From Terriglobia bacterium (GTDB lineage: Bacteria; Acidobacteriota; Polarisedimenticolia; Polarisedimenticolales; JAIQFR01): a DNA stretch of 64,000 nucleotides. The notes beneath the pieces were generated by a model. The model was given only the letters and a program-made list of their open reading frames with translations. It did no database searches and was not told the origin of the DNA. The stretch is from positions 1 to 64,000 of the forward strand of contig JAIQFR010000011.1 of NCBI GenBank assembly GCA_020073205.1, written 5' to 3'. The translations under genes were made by a program, and so were the position numbers. Below are positions 1-9,540 of this stretch, piece after piece. Numbering within the stretch: position 1 is the stretch's first letter; each line of letters starts with the position of its first letter.

Positions 1-111
1 GGGGTGGAACCCCCGGTTGCTGGCACGAACCACTGATCCGAGGAATTCGAGGGAGGGAAGCCGGGCCCGGAGGCGAGGAGTGCGCCCCCGGGCCGGGTCG
101 AGTTCAGCGAG

Positions 112-597
112 TCATTCCTGTCCCAGAGCGAGCTTCTCGTCGGTCACGACGGCCATCTTGAGCCCTTCGACGCCGCTCTTCGCGATGTCGAGGATCTGCA
201 TGATCCCCTCGTAGTTGAGCTTCTCCTGTGCGGCGACGAAGAGGATCTTGTCGGACGCTTTCCGGTTCTTGAAGATCTCTTCCATCTTCGACTTGAGCGC
301 GTCCGCGCGGACGGGCTCCTTGTTGATCTTGACCACGCAGCCGGGCGGGAGCCCTGCATTGCCCACGGCATGGAGGATGGGGCAATCGCTCTCCGAGATG
401 CCCATGATGACCTGCGTGATCGTGGGGTCCGGCGGGGTGATCTGCGTCGTCTCCCGCGGGATCTGCACGTCGTACCCCCGCTGGGAAAGCGGGGTCATGA
501 CCATGAAGATGATGAGGAGCACCAGCACGACGTCCACGAGGGGCGTCACGTTGATGTCCGATTGGAGCCCACCCTTGCCGCCTACCGCCATTCCCAT
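112..597 (-). CDS. exbD: ExbD/TolR biopolymer transport protein (second copy)
   Basis: 161-aa inner-membrane protein of the ExbB-ExbD proton-driven motor that energises TonB. One N-terminal transmembrane helix (about residues 18-36) follows the family motif SDINVTPLVD; Asp22 is the conserved proton-pathway carboxylate. The rest is a periplasmic ExbD domain. Compared with the first ExbD just upstream it has a longer periplasmic part with two cysteines (C72, C87) that could form a disulfide. Last gene of the TonB operon, 15 nt after the first exbD. Paired ExbD copies usually act as heteromers or serve different partners; which applies is inferred, not shown. Confidence 0.93.
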   Translation of the reverse strand: MGMAVGGKGGLQSDINVTPLVDVVLVLLIIFMVMTPLSQRGYDVQIPRETTQITPPDPTITQVIMGISESDCPILHAVGNAGLPPGCVVKINKEPVRADALKSKMEEIFKNRKASDKILFVAAQEKLNYEGIMQILDIAKSGVEGLKMAVVTDEKLALGQE

Positions 598-612
598 GGT
601 GTCACCGTCCTG

Positions 613-1012
613 CTACGAGGTCTTCTGTCGTTTTTCCGTGACGAGGCCCACGTTGTTGAAGCCGGCGTCCCGGATCCTCATCATGGTCTTCTTGACGTCG
701 CCGTACGTCAAATGGGCGTCCGCCTTGAAGAGGACGCTGTAGTTCTGATTGCGATCGAAGGCCTCCTTGATGGTCTGCGGGAACTGGGCCTCCGTGCACT
801 TCACCTTGTCGACCCAGAAGTCCTTCCCCTCGGACTCCGCCACCATGATCTGGCTCTTCTCGTCCGCCTTCTTGTCGGGGTTGTCGGTCTGAGGCAGCCT
901 CACGGCCTGACCCTTCTGGAGCATCGGGGTCACGACCATGAAGATGATCAGGAGGACCAGCACGACGTCCACGAGGGGCGTCACGTTGATGTCCGACTTT
1001 ACGTCTGCGGCC

Positions 1013-1026
<14 letters not shown>
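613..1026 (-). CDS. exbD: ExbD/TolR biopolymer transport protein (first copy)
   Basis: 137-aa ExbD family protein with one N-terminal membrane helix (about residues 17-35) after the motif SDINVTPLVD. Asp20 is the conserved membrane carboxylate used for proton flow. The periplasmic part is short and lacks the cysteine pair of the second copy. Its start overlaps the end of exbB by 14 nt, so the two are probably translationally coupled. With ExbB it forms the proton channel driving TonB. Confidence 0.93.
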
Positions 1027-1696
<670 letters not shown>

Positions 1697-1734
1697 GGGC
1701 TGACTCCTTAGGACTCGGCTCCTGCCGGCTTCCG

Positions 1735-2493
1735 TCAGTTGAGCGTAAACTCGACCTGGATCGTGAAATAGATCTTCACCGGACGACCGTTCTGGCGCGC
1801 CGGCTTGTACTTCCACTTCTTGACCGCGTCGATCGCCGCCTGCTCGAGCATGGGGTTGGCCTTCAGTACGGTCACCCCCTCGACGTCCCCCTCCTCGTTG
1901 ATGATCGCCTGCAGCACGACCCGCCCCTGGATGCGCGCCTTGCGCGCCATCTCCGGGTAGACCGGATCGACCTTCAGGATCCTCTCCGGCGGATCCATGT
2001 CCGGCGCCAGCGGGACCGGCTCGGTGCTGCCGCCCTCGGCGCCGCCCAGGACCCCTCCGATCGTTCCGCCGAGGACGCCGCCGACGACCCCGCCGACCAC
2101 GCCACCCTCGACGCCGCCTTCGACCCCGCCGTCCACGCCGCCGTCGATCCCGTCGGACTCGGGCGCCGAGGGGGCCTTCGGAACCTCCTTGGGCACCACG
2201 GTCGGCTGGACGATCTCATTGGGGATGATCGGCTTCACCTCGACCGGCTTGACGGTCTGCGGCGTGACCTGCCGCTTCGGCGGAGGCGGGGGCGGCGGAG
2301 GCGGGGGCGGCGGAGGCACGGCCCCCGTGAACGTGATCATCAGGTCGGGGTCCTGCACCGCCTCGACGATGATGTAGGACGCGCCGATGATCGCCCCGAT
2401 CAGGATGACGTGCAGGCCGAGAGCGACCGGAAACGCCCACGGGCTCTGCTTGTCACCCGACCCCTTCCGGCTTTCGATCATTCCTTCGAACAT
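1735..2493 (-). CDS. tonB: Energy transducer TonB
   Basis: 252-aa TonB. A short cytoplasmic N-terminus precedes one membrane anchor (about residues 21-44). Then come a 13-proline tract (about 60-72), a Pro/Val/Lys-rich segment and a glycine-valine repeat (about 116-155). The C-terminal TonB domain (about 168-252) includes VDPVYPEMARKA and the late YKPARQNGRPV region. It carries the ExbB-ExbD force across the periplasm to outer-membrane TonB-dependent transporters, none of which lie in this window. The long low-complexity linker is typical of TonB, but the GGV array is distinctive. Located between a TPR lipoprotein and exbB in one operon. Confidence 0.95.
   Translation of the reverse strand: MFEGMIESRKGSGDKQSPWAFPVALGLHVILIGAIIGASYIIVEAVQDPDLMITFTGAVPPPPPPPPPPPPPKRQVTPQTVKPVEVKPIIPNEIVQPTVVPKEVPKAPSAPESDGIDGGVDGGVEGGVEGGVVGGVVGGVLGGTIGGVLGGAEGGSTEPVPLAPDMDPPERILKVDPVYPEMARKARIQGRVVLQAIINEEGDVEGVTVLKANPMLEQAAIDAVKKWKYKPARQNGRPVKIYFTIQVEFTLN
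2029..2148 (-). repeat. Gly-Gly-Val coding repeat in the tonB linker
   Basis: About ten consecutive four-residue units of the form GGVx (GGVD, GGVE, GGVV, GGVL, GGTI) encode residues 116-155 of TonB, between the proline tract and the C-terminal domain. Such repeats may set the reach of the periplasmic linker. Short identical codon blocks make the tract prone to slippage. Confidence 0.8.
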
Positions 2494-2517
2494 GGGATTG
2501 CCCGCCCTTCCCGAGCC

Positions 2518-3360
2518 TCAAGCCGCCTTGGCGGCGGCGAGGTTCTTCTTGCGGGCCTCCTGGGCCCTCTTCGTGAACTCCTGGGACTTGTTCATCGAAT
2601 CCTGGAACGCGGCCTGGTCGCCGGCGGCGCTCGCCAACTTGGCCTTCTCCCGGTACAGTAGGTTCATGTACACCAGCGATTCGAAGTAATCGGGATCGAG
2701 AGAGATCGCCTTCTCGAGCGCTTTCATCCCCGTGGGTATGAGCTGATCGGCGCGCTCCTGGTCCGAGACCAGGAGGCCGCCCTTGGCCGACCGCTCCCAG
2801 CAGAGCACGCCGATCGTGTACCAGGCCTCCTTGTTGCTCGGCTCGATCTCGGCCCGGCGGGTGAACCACTTGAGCGCCTGCGGGAAATCCGGCTTCTTGG
2901 CGTAGAGCTGCGCGAGCTGCGCGGCGAACACCGGGTTGTTCGGCTCCTTCCTGACCAGGTCCTCGTAGAAGGCGATGGCCTTGTCCGACTTGCTGGCGGC
3001 CGTGAGTAGGCCGACGTAGAAGCCGCGGACCTTGTCGACCGTGGCGGCGTCCGGCGCCTTCATGGTGAGGAGCTTCTCGAGGGCGGCGGCGGCCTTCTCG
3101 GAGTACTCGATGTCCTTGGGGTGGATCGAATTCGGATGGTACATGGCCAGATAGGAGACCGCGATCTGGTAGTTCGCGTTCCAGTCGCTCGGAAGGAACG
3201 ACACGACCTTCCGGTACTCGGCGATGGCATCCTCGTAGTGCTGGGACTTGTACGCCTTGTTCCCCTCGTTCATGTGGTAGCGAAACTTGACGGAATCGCA
3301 GGCGGGCAGCGCGAGCCCGAGGGCGGCGAGCACGAGGAACGGGACCAGTCTGCGGCTCAT
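2518..3360 (-). CDS. TPR-repeat lipoprotein, first gene of the TonB operon
   Basis: 280-aa predicted lipoprotein. The signal peptide (residues 1-20) ends in a lipobox LPAC with Cys21 as the lipidation site. The rest is helical with tetratricopeptide repeats (for example the pairs starting near YKSQHYEDAIAEY, SDKAIAFYEDLV and FPQALKWFTRRAEIEP). It ends in a Lys/Ala-rich tail. TPRs mediate protein-protein contacts; no enzyme is implied. The ATG at 3360 follows GGGAGC and gives the complete signal peptide; a much longer in-frame extension is an artefact of the G+C-rich opposite strand. It lies 24 nt before tonB and is probably co-transcribed, suggesting an envelope scaffold for the TonB system. 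Confidence 0.85.
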   Translation of the reverse strand: MSRRLVPFLVLAALGLALPACDSVKFRYHMNEGNKAYKSQHYEDAIAEYRKVVSFLPSDWNANYQIAVSYLAMYHPNSIHPKDIEYSEKAAAALEKLLTMKAPDAATVDKVRGFYVGLLTAASKSDKAIAFYEDLVRKEPNNPVFAAQLAQLYAKKPDFPQALKWFTRRAEIEPSNKEAWYTIGVLCWERSAKGGLLVSDQERADQLIPTGMKALEKAISLDPDYFESLVYMNLLYREKAKLASAAGDQAAFQDSMNKSQEFTKRAQEARKKNLAAAKAA

Positions 3361-3650
3361 GGAAGCTCCCTTGGTCAGCGATGCGGGGTCGTTGGATAGG
3401 TCACGTCCCGCCGGGACGTTCCCTTCGGCTCCGGCGGGAGAGCGGTTCTCGCTTCCACGTTCGAGAACGGGAACTGGGTCCACTTGCGATGCGTCATCCT
3501 CGATCGTTGAACTGTAATCGCCGACCTCCTCCGGAATTCTAGCAGAATCGAAGCGCGGGCTGCCATCCTGGGATGGCGTCGGCGCGCCTTCCTGCGGGGC
3601 ATAGACAGCACCGGAGCGGCCGGTCGGTGAAGACCCGGGCCGGGGCCCCC
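3361..3650. other. Intergenic region upstream of the TonB operon
   Basis: 290 nt between the permease 3' end and the lipoprotein start. It holds the TonB-operon -10 element near 3536-3541 and a leader of about 170 nt. I see no credible gene; the open frames here have no ribosome site and no family signature. Confidence 0.6.
3536..3541 (-). promoter_or_regulatory. Extended -10 element of the TonB operon
   Basis: On the minus strand TAGAAT is preceded by TGC, giving an extended -10 (TGnTAGAAT). No good -35 is visible at 16-18 nt, which extended -10 promoters tolerate. It would start transcription about 170 nt before the lipoprotein gene. Confidence 0.4.
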
Positions 3651-5393
3651 TCACCGTCCCACGCCGCGGAGGCCCGCCAGCGAGCCCGCCAGGCCCGCGG
3701 CGCCCCCCCCTCCCGCCAGGAGCACGCCGAGGAGCGCGCGCCCGTGCGCCTCGGCCAGCGGATGGGCGGCGGCGGTCACGATGCCGGACACCCCGAGCCC
3801 GTGGGGCATCGCGAAGAGGCCGACGGCGGCGGCGAGGAACCCCAGGGCGCCGACCTGCATGGGCCACGGCGTCCGCGCGGGCCGGCCGTCCCGCCGTCCC
3901 ACCGCGCTGTGCGCCCACCCGTACGACGTGTAGATCGAGAGGCCCAGCGTGAGCCATCCGACGAATCGCCACCAGGACGCCGGCGGGAGGTACACCATCA
4001 GCGCGAGGCAGGACGCGACGCCGAGGGAGGGAAAGAGAAGGGGGCCGAGCGGGACCCGGAACGGCCGATGGCGCGACGGGTCGCGGAACCGGAGGATCGG
4101 GATCCCGAGGCAGACGAGGACGAACGCGAAGAGGGTCCCGATGTTCGTCAGGTCCACCATCTCGTCGATGCTCGCGAACGCCGCCACGCTCCCCACGAGC
4201 ACGCCGGTGAGGATCGTGGTGACGTGCGGGGTCCGGAACCTGGGGTGCACCGTGGCGAACACCGGAGGGAGCAGGCCGTCCCTGGCGATCGAGAAGAAGA
4301 TCCGGGGCTGGCCGAGCTGGAAGACGAGCAGGACGGCGGTGTGCGCGACGACCGAGCCGAACGCCACGATCGTGCTGGCCCACACGGCGGACGGGGCCAC
4401 GTGCTGCAGCGCCATCGTGAGCGGCTCCGCCTGCTCCACCGACAGGCGCCGGATGAGGTCGGGGTACGGCACGAGCCCGGTGAACACCGCCGCCACCGCG
4501 ACGTAGAGGACGGTGCAGATCACGAGCGACGCCAGGATGCCGATGGGAAGGTCGCGGCTAGGATTCCGTGTCTCCTCGGCCACCGTGGAGACCGCGTCGA
4601 AGCCGATGTAGGCGAAGAACACGATGGCGGCGCCGGCGAGGGTCCCACCCCAGCCCGCGGGCTGGAACGGAACCCAGCTCTCCGCCATCCGCGCGGGAGG
4701 AACGAAGTAGAGCGCCACGCCGATGAAGAACAGGAGCACGAGGAGCTTGATGCCGACCATCACCGCGTTGAACTTCGCCGATTCCCTTATGCCCCAGACG
4801 AGGACGACGGTGATCAGCGCCACGATCCCGAACGCCACCAGATTGAATACCACCGGGACGCCGAGGACGTGGGGAGCGCCCGCGTAGAGTCCGGGGATGT
4901 GGGCCGCGGTCCTGAAGTCGGTGCACAGCCAGAGGGGGAGGTGGATCCCGAACCCCTCGAGCAGCGTCCGGAAGTAGTTGGCCCACGAGATGGCCACCGC
5001 CACGTTCCCCACCGCGTACTCGATGATCAGGTCCCAGCCGATGATCCAGGCCACCACCTCGCCGAGGGTCGAGTACGCGTACGTGTACGCGGAGCCGGAG
5101 ATCGGGACCATCGAGGCGAACTCCGCGTAGCAGAGCGCCGTGAACGCGCACACCGTCGCGGTGATGGCGAACGAGAGAATGAGCGACGGGCCCGCGCCGG
5201 GCCGGGCCGCGTCCCCGGCCGCGGCGGTCCCGATGGTCGCGAAGATCCCGGCCCCGATGATCGCGCCGATGCCGAGCAGCGTGACGTGGACCGGGCCCAG
5301 CGCCCGCCTCAGGTGGACCGACCCGCCCTCCGCGGACGCGAGGATGTCATCCAGCCCCTTCTTCCGGAAGATCCCGCGGACGGAGGTCGCCAT
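3651..5393 (-). CDS. APC-family amino acid permease
   Basis: 580-aa polytopic inner-membrane protein with the APC superfamily signature. Helix 1 carries GIGAIIGAGIF, the unwound substrate-binding segment, followed by FAITATVCAFTALCYAEFAS and PISGSAYTY. About 12-14 hydrophobic helices are visible, and the size matches cationic amino-acid transporter (CAT/YfnA-like) members with extra C-terminal helices. Substrate cannot be fixed from sequence; a neutral or basic amino acid imported by proton symport or exchange is likely. The ATG at 5393 overlaps the stop of the upstream small gene as TGATG, so the two are probably translationally coupled. A GTG at 5414 is possible but would deepen that overlap. 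Confidence 0.9.
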   Translation of the reverse strand: MATSVRGIFRKKGLDDILASAEGGSVHLRRALGPVHVTLLGIGAIIGAGIFATIGTAAAGDAARPGAGPSLILSFAITATVCAFTALCYAEFASMVPISGSAYTYAYSTLGEVVAWIIGWDLIIEYAVGNVAVAISWANYFRTLLEGFGIHLPLWLCTDFRTAAHIPGLYAGAPHVLGVPVVFNLVAFGIVALITVVLVWGIRESAKFNAVMVGIKLLVLLFFIGVALYFVPPARMAESWVPFQPAGWGGTLAGAAIVFFAYIGFDAVSTVAEETRNPSRDLPIGILASLVICTVLYVAVAAVFTGLVPYPDLIRRLSVEQAEPLTMALQHVAPSAVWASTIVAFGSVVAHTAVLLVFQLGQPRIFFSIARDGLLPPVFATVHPRFRTPHVTTILTGVLVGSVAAFASIDEMVDLTNIGTLFAFVLVCLGIPILRFRDPSRHRPFRVPLGPLLFPSLGVASCLALMVYLPPASWWRFVGWLTLGLSIYTSYGWAHSAVGRRDGRPARTPWPMQVGALGFLAAAVGLFAMPHGLGVSGIVTAAAHPLAEAHGRALLGVLLAGGGGAAGLAGSLAGLRGVGR

Positions 5394-5653
5394 CAGAGGT
5401 GCGCCGCGATCCACGCCTCGGCGGCCGCCCCGGCGAGCCTCCGCCTGAGTCGGCTCTCGCGCTCGATCCGCCGCGTCGCGCGATAGAGGTCATCGACCGC
5501 GTGCTTCAGCCGCCTCTCGTTCACCAGGTCGTCCAGGGAGATCGCGAGCACCTCGCGGATCGCGGAGAGGGGGTCCCGGTGCACCACCTGCTCGACCGGG
5601 GTGGGCGTCGCGACGGGCGCCGCGGGGACGACGGGAAACGAGAGGTCCGCCAC
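5393..5653 (-). CDS. Small uncharacterised protein coupled to the permease
   Basis: 86-aa frame starting at GTG 5653, ending in TGA that shares one base with the permease ATG. The N-terminal third is Pro/Val-rich. The rest is charged and helical (EVLAISLDDLVNERRLKHAV, then an Arg/Glu-rich stretch). No signal peptide or membrane helix; I recognise no family. Support comes from the TGATG junction and from a promoter whose -10 lies 6 nt before the GTG (leaderless start); there is no Shine-Dalgarno. It could be a cytoplasmic partner of the permease, but that is only inference. Confidence 0.5.
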   Translation of the reverse strand: MADLSFPVVPAAPVATPTPVEQVVHRDPLSAIREVLAISLDDLVNERRLKHAVDDLYRATRRIERESRLRRRLAGAAAEAWIAAHL

Positions 5654-5659
5654 CCGCGA

Positions 5660-5688
5660 AGAGTAAGTTGAACCGGTCCGTCCGGCAA
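5660..5688 (-). promoter_or_regulatory. Promoter for small protein and permease, leaderless
   Basis: Minus-strand -35 TTGCCG (5688-5683), 17-nt spacer, -10 TACTCT (5665-5660). The GTG start at 5653 begins 6 nt after the -10, about where transcription should start, so the mRNA may be leaderless. Confidence 0.35.
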
Positions 5689-5779
5689 GCGGGTTCCGGG
5701 ACGGGTGCCCTGAGGGTCGCGCGAGGTTGACCGTCCCGCGGGGCTCGCTCAACATGAGTCGGCGGTGGAGGGAGCTGGC

Positions 5780-6418
5780 ATGGACCTGGCCGACGCCGAG
5801 CGGCGCCTCGCGAAGGCCCTCGCGGGCCCCCTCCCGGGGGAGGTGGCCCACGCGCTCCTGGCGTCGAGCCCGCGGAGAGGATGGCGGCCGGGGGAGGTGC
5901 CGGGAGCCTCGCGGGCGGCGGCGGGGCTCGTGCTCCTCTATCCGGACGGTCGCGGCGCGGCCGGCCTCGTCCTGACGCTGCGCCCGGAGAGCCTCGCGCG
6001 TCACGGTGGGCAGGTGTCGTTGCCCGGTGGCGCCGTGGAGCCCGGCGAGTCGGTGGAGGACGCCGCGCTCCGCGAGGCCCGAGAGGAGATCGGGGCGGAC
6101 CCCGGCGCGATCCGCCTGCTCGGCCGCCTCACGCCGCTCCACGTTCCCGTCAGCGGGTTCGTGATCCATCCCGTGGCCGCGGTCGCGATGGCTCGCTTTC
6201 GAATGCACCGGTCCTGCGGCGAGGTCGAGGCGATCCTCGAGGCGCCGCTCCGCGACCTCCTCGATCCGTCGAGCCTCGGGGTGGAGCACCGCATCCTCGA
6301 GGGGCGGGATTACCGGGTCCCGTTCTTCTTCCTCGAGGGGCACAAGGTGTGGGGGGCGACCGCGATGGTCCTCGCGGAGCTCGCGTCGCTGCTCCGGGAC
6401 ACCGGGGGGCGTCCGTAG
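5780..6418 (+). CDS. Nudix hydrolase, CoA pyrophosphatase type
   Basis: 212-aa Nudix protein. The Nudix box at about residues 83-105 has GGAVEPGE, then REAREEIG with the metal-binding glutamates. Upstream, LTLRPESLARHGGQVSLPGG (65-84) is the UPF0035 signature of coenzyme A pyrophosphatases (NudL/PCD1), which split CoA or oxidised CoA into 3',5'-ADP and 4'-phosphopantetheine. Length fits that group. The ATG at 5780 is favoured by GGAGGGAG just upstream; an in-frame GTG at 5765 is an alternative. Divergent from the permease unit and convergent with the oxidoreductase operon. Confidence 0.88.
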   Translation: MDLADAERRLAKALAGPLPGEVAHALLASSPRRGWRPGEVPGASRAAAGLVLLYPDGRGAAGLVLTLRPESLARHGGQVSLPGGAVEPGESVEDAALREAREEIGADPGAIRLLGRLTPLHVPVSGFVIHPVAAVAMARFRMHRSCGEVEAILEAPLRDLLDPSSLGVEHRILEGRDYRVPFFFLEGHKVWGATAMVLAELASLLRDTGGRP

Positions 6419-6443
6419 CGTCGCGAGTTCGGCCCGTGGAGAA

Positions 6444-6475
6444 CCACCCCCCGGGAGCGATATCCCGGGGGGTGG
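6444..6475. terminator. Strong hairpin between convergent genes
   Basis: Perfect 13-bp inverted repeat (CCACCCCCCGGGA and its complement) around a 6-nt loop, 26 nt after the Nudix stop and 43 nt from the convergent oxidoreductase stop. It lacks a T tract on either strand, so it may be a bidirectional, U-less terminator or an mRNA 3'-end stabiliser. Confidence 0.6.
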
Positions 6476-6517
6476 CACGGGGCCGGAGCGCGAGGGGCCG
6501 TCTGAGAGGGGAAGGGG

Positions 6518-7957
6518 TTACGCTCCGGCCGGAGCTCCTTTCGCGGCCTCGATCCCGGCGTCGATCGCCTTCCGGTTCAGCTCGATGAGCTGGGCGTGGG
6601 CCTTCACGGCGGCCGGCAAGGCGGCGACGATCGCCTCCTTCGAGACCCCGATGTCGTGGGCCAGCATGGCGCCGAGCATGACCATGTTGGCCACCTTCGG
6701 GTTGCCGAGGCGATCGGCGACCTCGCTGGCGGCCACGGCGACGACGTGCACGTCGGCGCGCTTCGGGCCCTCCGGGATCAGCGACGAATTGTAGAAGATG
6801 GTGCCGCCCGGCACGACGTCCCGCCCGAACCGCTCGAGGCTGGGACCGTTCATCGCCACCAGCGCGGTCGGATGCTGGATCAGCGGCGAGCCGATCTCCT
6901 CATCGGAAACGGTGACGCTGGCGTACGCGGTCCCGCCCCGCATTTCCGGCCCGTACGACGGCATCCAGGAGACGTGCCGGCCGGAGAGCATCCCCGCCTG
7001 CGCCACCACGACGCCCATCAGCAGCACGCCCTGCCCGCCGAACCCGGCGATCTTGATCCTCTGCTCCTCGATCGAGCGACCTCGGTCGGGGAGCGCCGGC
7101 TCCTGACCGTCGCCTTTGATGCCCAGGATCTCCGGAATCTTCTCGAGCGGCGTCGCCTGCCGGTAGCGCGGGTGGCCGAGATCGTGGTCGTGACCGTCGC
7201 GGACGACGCCGAGCGGGAACACCTGGGTCATGCTGGCGATCGTCCACGCCGCGGCGTCCACGGGCTGCATCTTCCAGCCGGTGGGGCACGGGGAGAGGAT
7301 CTCCACCAGCGAGAATCCCTTGTTCTCGATCTGGTTCCCGATCGCCTTCCGAATCGCCTTTCGCGCCCTCGTATTGTTCTTGTTGTCGCCCACCGCGACC
7401 CGCTCGAGGTAGTAAGGCGCCGTGAGGGCGTTCAGCAGCTCGCAGACCTTGATCGGGAACCCCTCGTTCTGCACGTGGCGGCCGAGGGGGGAGGTGGTGG
7501 TCCGCATGTCCACCGGCGTGGTCGGGGCCATCTGGCCGCCGGTCATTCCGTAGATCGCGTTGTTGACGAAGAAGATCGTGATGTTCTCGCCGCGGTTCGC
7601 CGCCTGCATGATCTCGTTGCCGCCGATCGCGGCGAGGTCGCCGTCCCCCTGGTAGCCCAGCACGATCGCGTCGGGGTGGGCCCTCTTCACCCCCGTGGCC
7701 GCCGCAGGGCAGCGCCCGTGCGGAACCTGGATGTTCCCGACGTCGAAGTAGTAGTACGCGAACACCGAGCAGCCTACGGGGTTCACCAGGACCGTCCGGT
7801 CCTTCACCCCGAAATCGTGCAGGGCCTCGGCGATGTACTTGTGGACGTGCCCGTGGCCGCACCCGGGGCAGTAGTGCGTGGAGCCCTTGTCCCCGTCCTT
7901 CCGCTCGAACGAGTCGTAGAAGGTGTCGGGGCAGCTAAACGCCGGCGTGATGGACAT
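6518..7957 (-). CDS. 2-oxoacid:ferredoxin oxidoreductase, fused beta and gamma subunits
   Basis: 479-aa fusion. Residues 1 to about 285 are the thiamine-diphosphate beta subunit, with an iron-sulfur/TPP motif HYCPGCGHG, the pyrophosphate-binding [10 protein letters not shown] and [11 protein letters not shown]. Residues from about 305 are the gamma subunit, beginning [14 protein letters not shown]. The complex oxidatively decarboxylates a 2-oxoacid to acyl-CoA, reducing ferredoxin. The four-part set (delta, alpha, beta, gamma) most resembles VOR/KOR enzymes for branched-chain 2-oxoacids or 2-oxoglutarate; the substrate is not certain. Start overlaps the alpha gene by 23 nt. The fusion fixes 1:1 stoichiometry and looks intact. 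Confidence 0.9.
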   Translation of the reverse strand: MSITPAFSCPDTFYDSFERKDGDKGSTHYCPGCGHGHVHKYIAEALHDFGVKDRTVLVNPVGCSVFAYYYFDVGNIQVPHGRCPAAATGVKRAHPDAIVLGYQGDGDLAAIGGNEIMQAANRGENITIFFVNNAIYGMTGGQMAPTTPVDMRTTTSPLGRHVQNEGFPIKVCELLNALTAPYYLERVAVGDNKNNTRARKAIRKAIGNQIENKGFSLVEILSPCPTGWKMQPVDAAAWTIASMTQVFPLGVVRDGHDHDLGHPRYRQATPLEKIPEILGIKGDGQEPALPDRGRSIEEQRIKIAGFGGQGVLLMGVVVAQAGMLSGRHVSWMPSYGPEMRGGTAYASVTVSDEEIGSPLIQHPTALVAMNGPSLERFGRDVVPGGTIFYNSSLIPEGPKRADVHVVAVAASEVADRLGNPKVANMVMLGAMLAHDIGVSKEAIVAALPAAVKAHAQLIELNRKAIDAGIEAAKGAPAGA

Positions 7958-9008
7958 GGTCTTCCTCCCGGGTGCCCTGAAGGACCTCGAGGATCTCCGT
8001 GGGTGTGGGGACCATCCCTCCCTGCCTCCCGTAGAACCCTACGGGGCGACGCTCCCTGGCGGCGAGGCGAACGTCCATGACCATCTGGCCGTCCGACAGC
8101 TCCACGACCAGGAAGCGCTTCACCCTGCCGGCCGCGTCGTCGATCGCCCGGGTCGGGAAGGGGAAGAGCGTCACCGGCCGGATGAGGCCGGCCTTGATCC
8201 CCTCCTTGCGCGCGAGATCGACGGTGGTGCGGAGCACCCGCCCGACGATCCCGTACCCCACGAGCGCCACCTCGGCGTCCTCCATTCGGTAGGATCGCCA
8301 TTCCTGCAGCTCGGCGACGACCCGGGCGTATTTCGCCATCAGCTTCCGGTTGTGCGCCTCGAGGTCCTCGTGCGACAGGAAGATCGACGTGATCAGGTTC
8401 TTTCGCGTCTCGGCGTCCCCGCGGGTGGCCCAGTCGTGACGAGGAGGCGCGGTCGCCGCGGCGGGGAAGTTCACCGGCTCCATCATCTGGCCGGTGAACC
8501 CGTCGGTGAGGATGATCACGGGGTTCCGGAAACGGTCCGCGACGTCGAACGCCTTCATGGTGAAGTCGCACATCTCCTGGGCGAAGGCCGGCGCGTAGAC
8601 GACGTTGTGGTAGTTTCCGTGGCCGCCGCCCTTGACCATCTGGTTGTAGTCGCCCTGCTCCGGCCCGATGTTCCCGAGGCCGGGGCCGCCCCGCATGATG
8701 TCCGCGACCACGCACGGCAGCTCGGCCCCCGCGAGGTAGGAGAGCCCTTCCTGCATGAGCGACAGGCCGGGGCCGGACGAGCCGGTCATGCTGCGCTCGC
8801 CGGCGGCCGCCGCGCCGAACACCATGTTGATCGCCGCAGTCTCCGACTCCGCTTGGACGAAGGTCCCGCCCGCGGGCGGGAAGTACTTCGCGGCGGCCTC
8901 GGCGATCTCGCTGGCAGGTGTGATCGGGTAGCCGTAGAACGAGCGGCATCCCGCGAGGATCGCCCCCTTGACGATCGCCTCGTTTCCTTTGATGAGCTGG
9001 TAGGCCAT
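7935..9008 (-). CDS. 2-oxoacid:ferredoxin oxidoreductase alpha subunit
   Basis: 357-aa alpha subunit. The N-terminal pyrimidine-binding domain has [17 protein letters not shown], then [19 protein letters not shown] and [14 protein letters not shown]. Domain II follows from about residue 230. This matches VorB/KorA-type alpha chains, which bind thiamine diphosphate together with the beta chain. The ATG at 9008 (MAYQLIKGN) is chosen because homologues begin there; an in-frame TTG farther upstream overlaps the ferredoxin gene. Second gene of the delta-alpha-beta/gamma operon. Confidence 0.92.
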   Translation of the reverse strand: MAYQLIKGNEAIVKGAILAGCRSFYGYPITPASEIAEAAAKYFPPAGGTFVQAESETAAINMVFGAAAAGERSMTGSSGPGLSLMQEGLSYLAGAELPCVVADIMRGGPGLGNIGPEQGDYNQMVKGGGHGNYHNVVYAPAFAQEMCDFTMKAFDVADRFRNPVIILTDGFTGQMMEPVNFPAAATAPPRHDWATRGDAETRKNLITSIFLSHEDLEAHNRKLMAKYARVVAELQEWRSYRMEDAEVALVGYGIVGRVLRTTVDLARKEGIKAGLIRPVTLFPFPTRAIDDAAGRVKRFLVVELSDGQMVMDVRLAARERRPVGFYGRQGGMVPTPTEILEVLQGTREEDHVHHAGV

Positions 9009-9031
9009 GGGAGGTCCCCCGGTCGGTGGCG

Positions 9032-9268
9032 TCAAGCCACCTCGTCCACCACGTGGAACACGCTGATCGCCGCCGGCTCAGGGCACGCGTAGTAGCAGAC
9101 CCCGCACCCCGTGCAGCCGGTGCCCTCGAGGAACTCGGCCGGGTGGAACCCCAGGCGGTTCAAGGACGCGCCGAGGCGCAGCGACTTGGTGGGGCAGGCC
9201 GCGACGCAGAGGCCGCACCCCTTGCACTTGTTCGCCTCGACGGTGACGGTACCGCTGCGCTTCGCCAT
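9032..9268 (-). CDS. 2-oxoacid:ferredoxin oxidoreductase delta subunit, 2[4Fe-4S] ferredoxin
   Basis: 78-aa ferredoxin-like subunit with two [4Fe-4S] ligand sets: [16 protein letters not shown] and [16 protein letters not shown]. It relays electrons from the alpha/beta catalytic site to external ferredoxin. ATG at 9268 has GAGGGATC upstream. It begins the operon, with the alpha start 23 nt beyond its stop. Its presence marks a four-component (VOR/KOR/POR delta) enzyme rather than a two-subunit KorAB. Confidence 0.92.
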   Translation of the reverse strand: MAKRSGTVTVEANKCKGCGLCVAACPTKSLRLGASLNRLGFHPAEFLEGTGCTGCGVCYYACPEPAAISVFHVVDEVA

Positions 9269-9481
9269 GAAAGATCCCTCCCGTGCCGAATCCGCGCTCC
9301 TCGACCACACCCCGGCGCCGGGTCTGGCGGCCCCGAGGCGATGCTAGTGCATCCAACGTGCCACGGGAGCGCGGGACGACAGCGGCATCGACTGCGAGAA
9401 AACCGGGGACACCGGAAGGACGGCACGCGCCCCGGGCGCGCCCGTCCGCGAAGCATCGCACACCTCGCCGCGGGATGCGCC

Positions 9482-9511
9482 ATTGTACGCACACCGAGCA
9501 CCCCGTGTCCA
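9482..9511 (-). promoter_or_regulatory. Promoter of the 2-oxoacid oxidoreductase operon
   Basis: Minus strand: -35 TGGACA (9511-9506), 18-nt spacer, -10 TACAAT (9487-9482). It leaves a leader of roughly 205 nt before the delta gene, in which I see no ORF or known riboswitch. The 272-nt gap between the peptidase stop and the delta start holds nothing else. Confidence 0.5.
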
Positions 9512-9540
9512 GGGACGTGGGCGCGATTGCTGACCGAGCC

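Noticed and set aside
1-111. Terminator after the second exbD
   Set aside because: GC-rich partial inverted repeats (GGGGT/ACCCC; CCGGGCC arms) are imperfect and lack a T run on the minus strand; nothing else visible.
3573-5486. 637-codon plus-strand open frame opposite the permease
   Set aside because: Charged, low-complexity Arg/Glu/Gly composition typical of antisense to a G+C-rich gene; the permease on the other strand has clear motifs.
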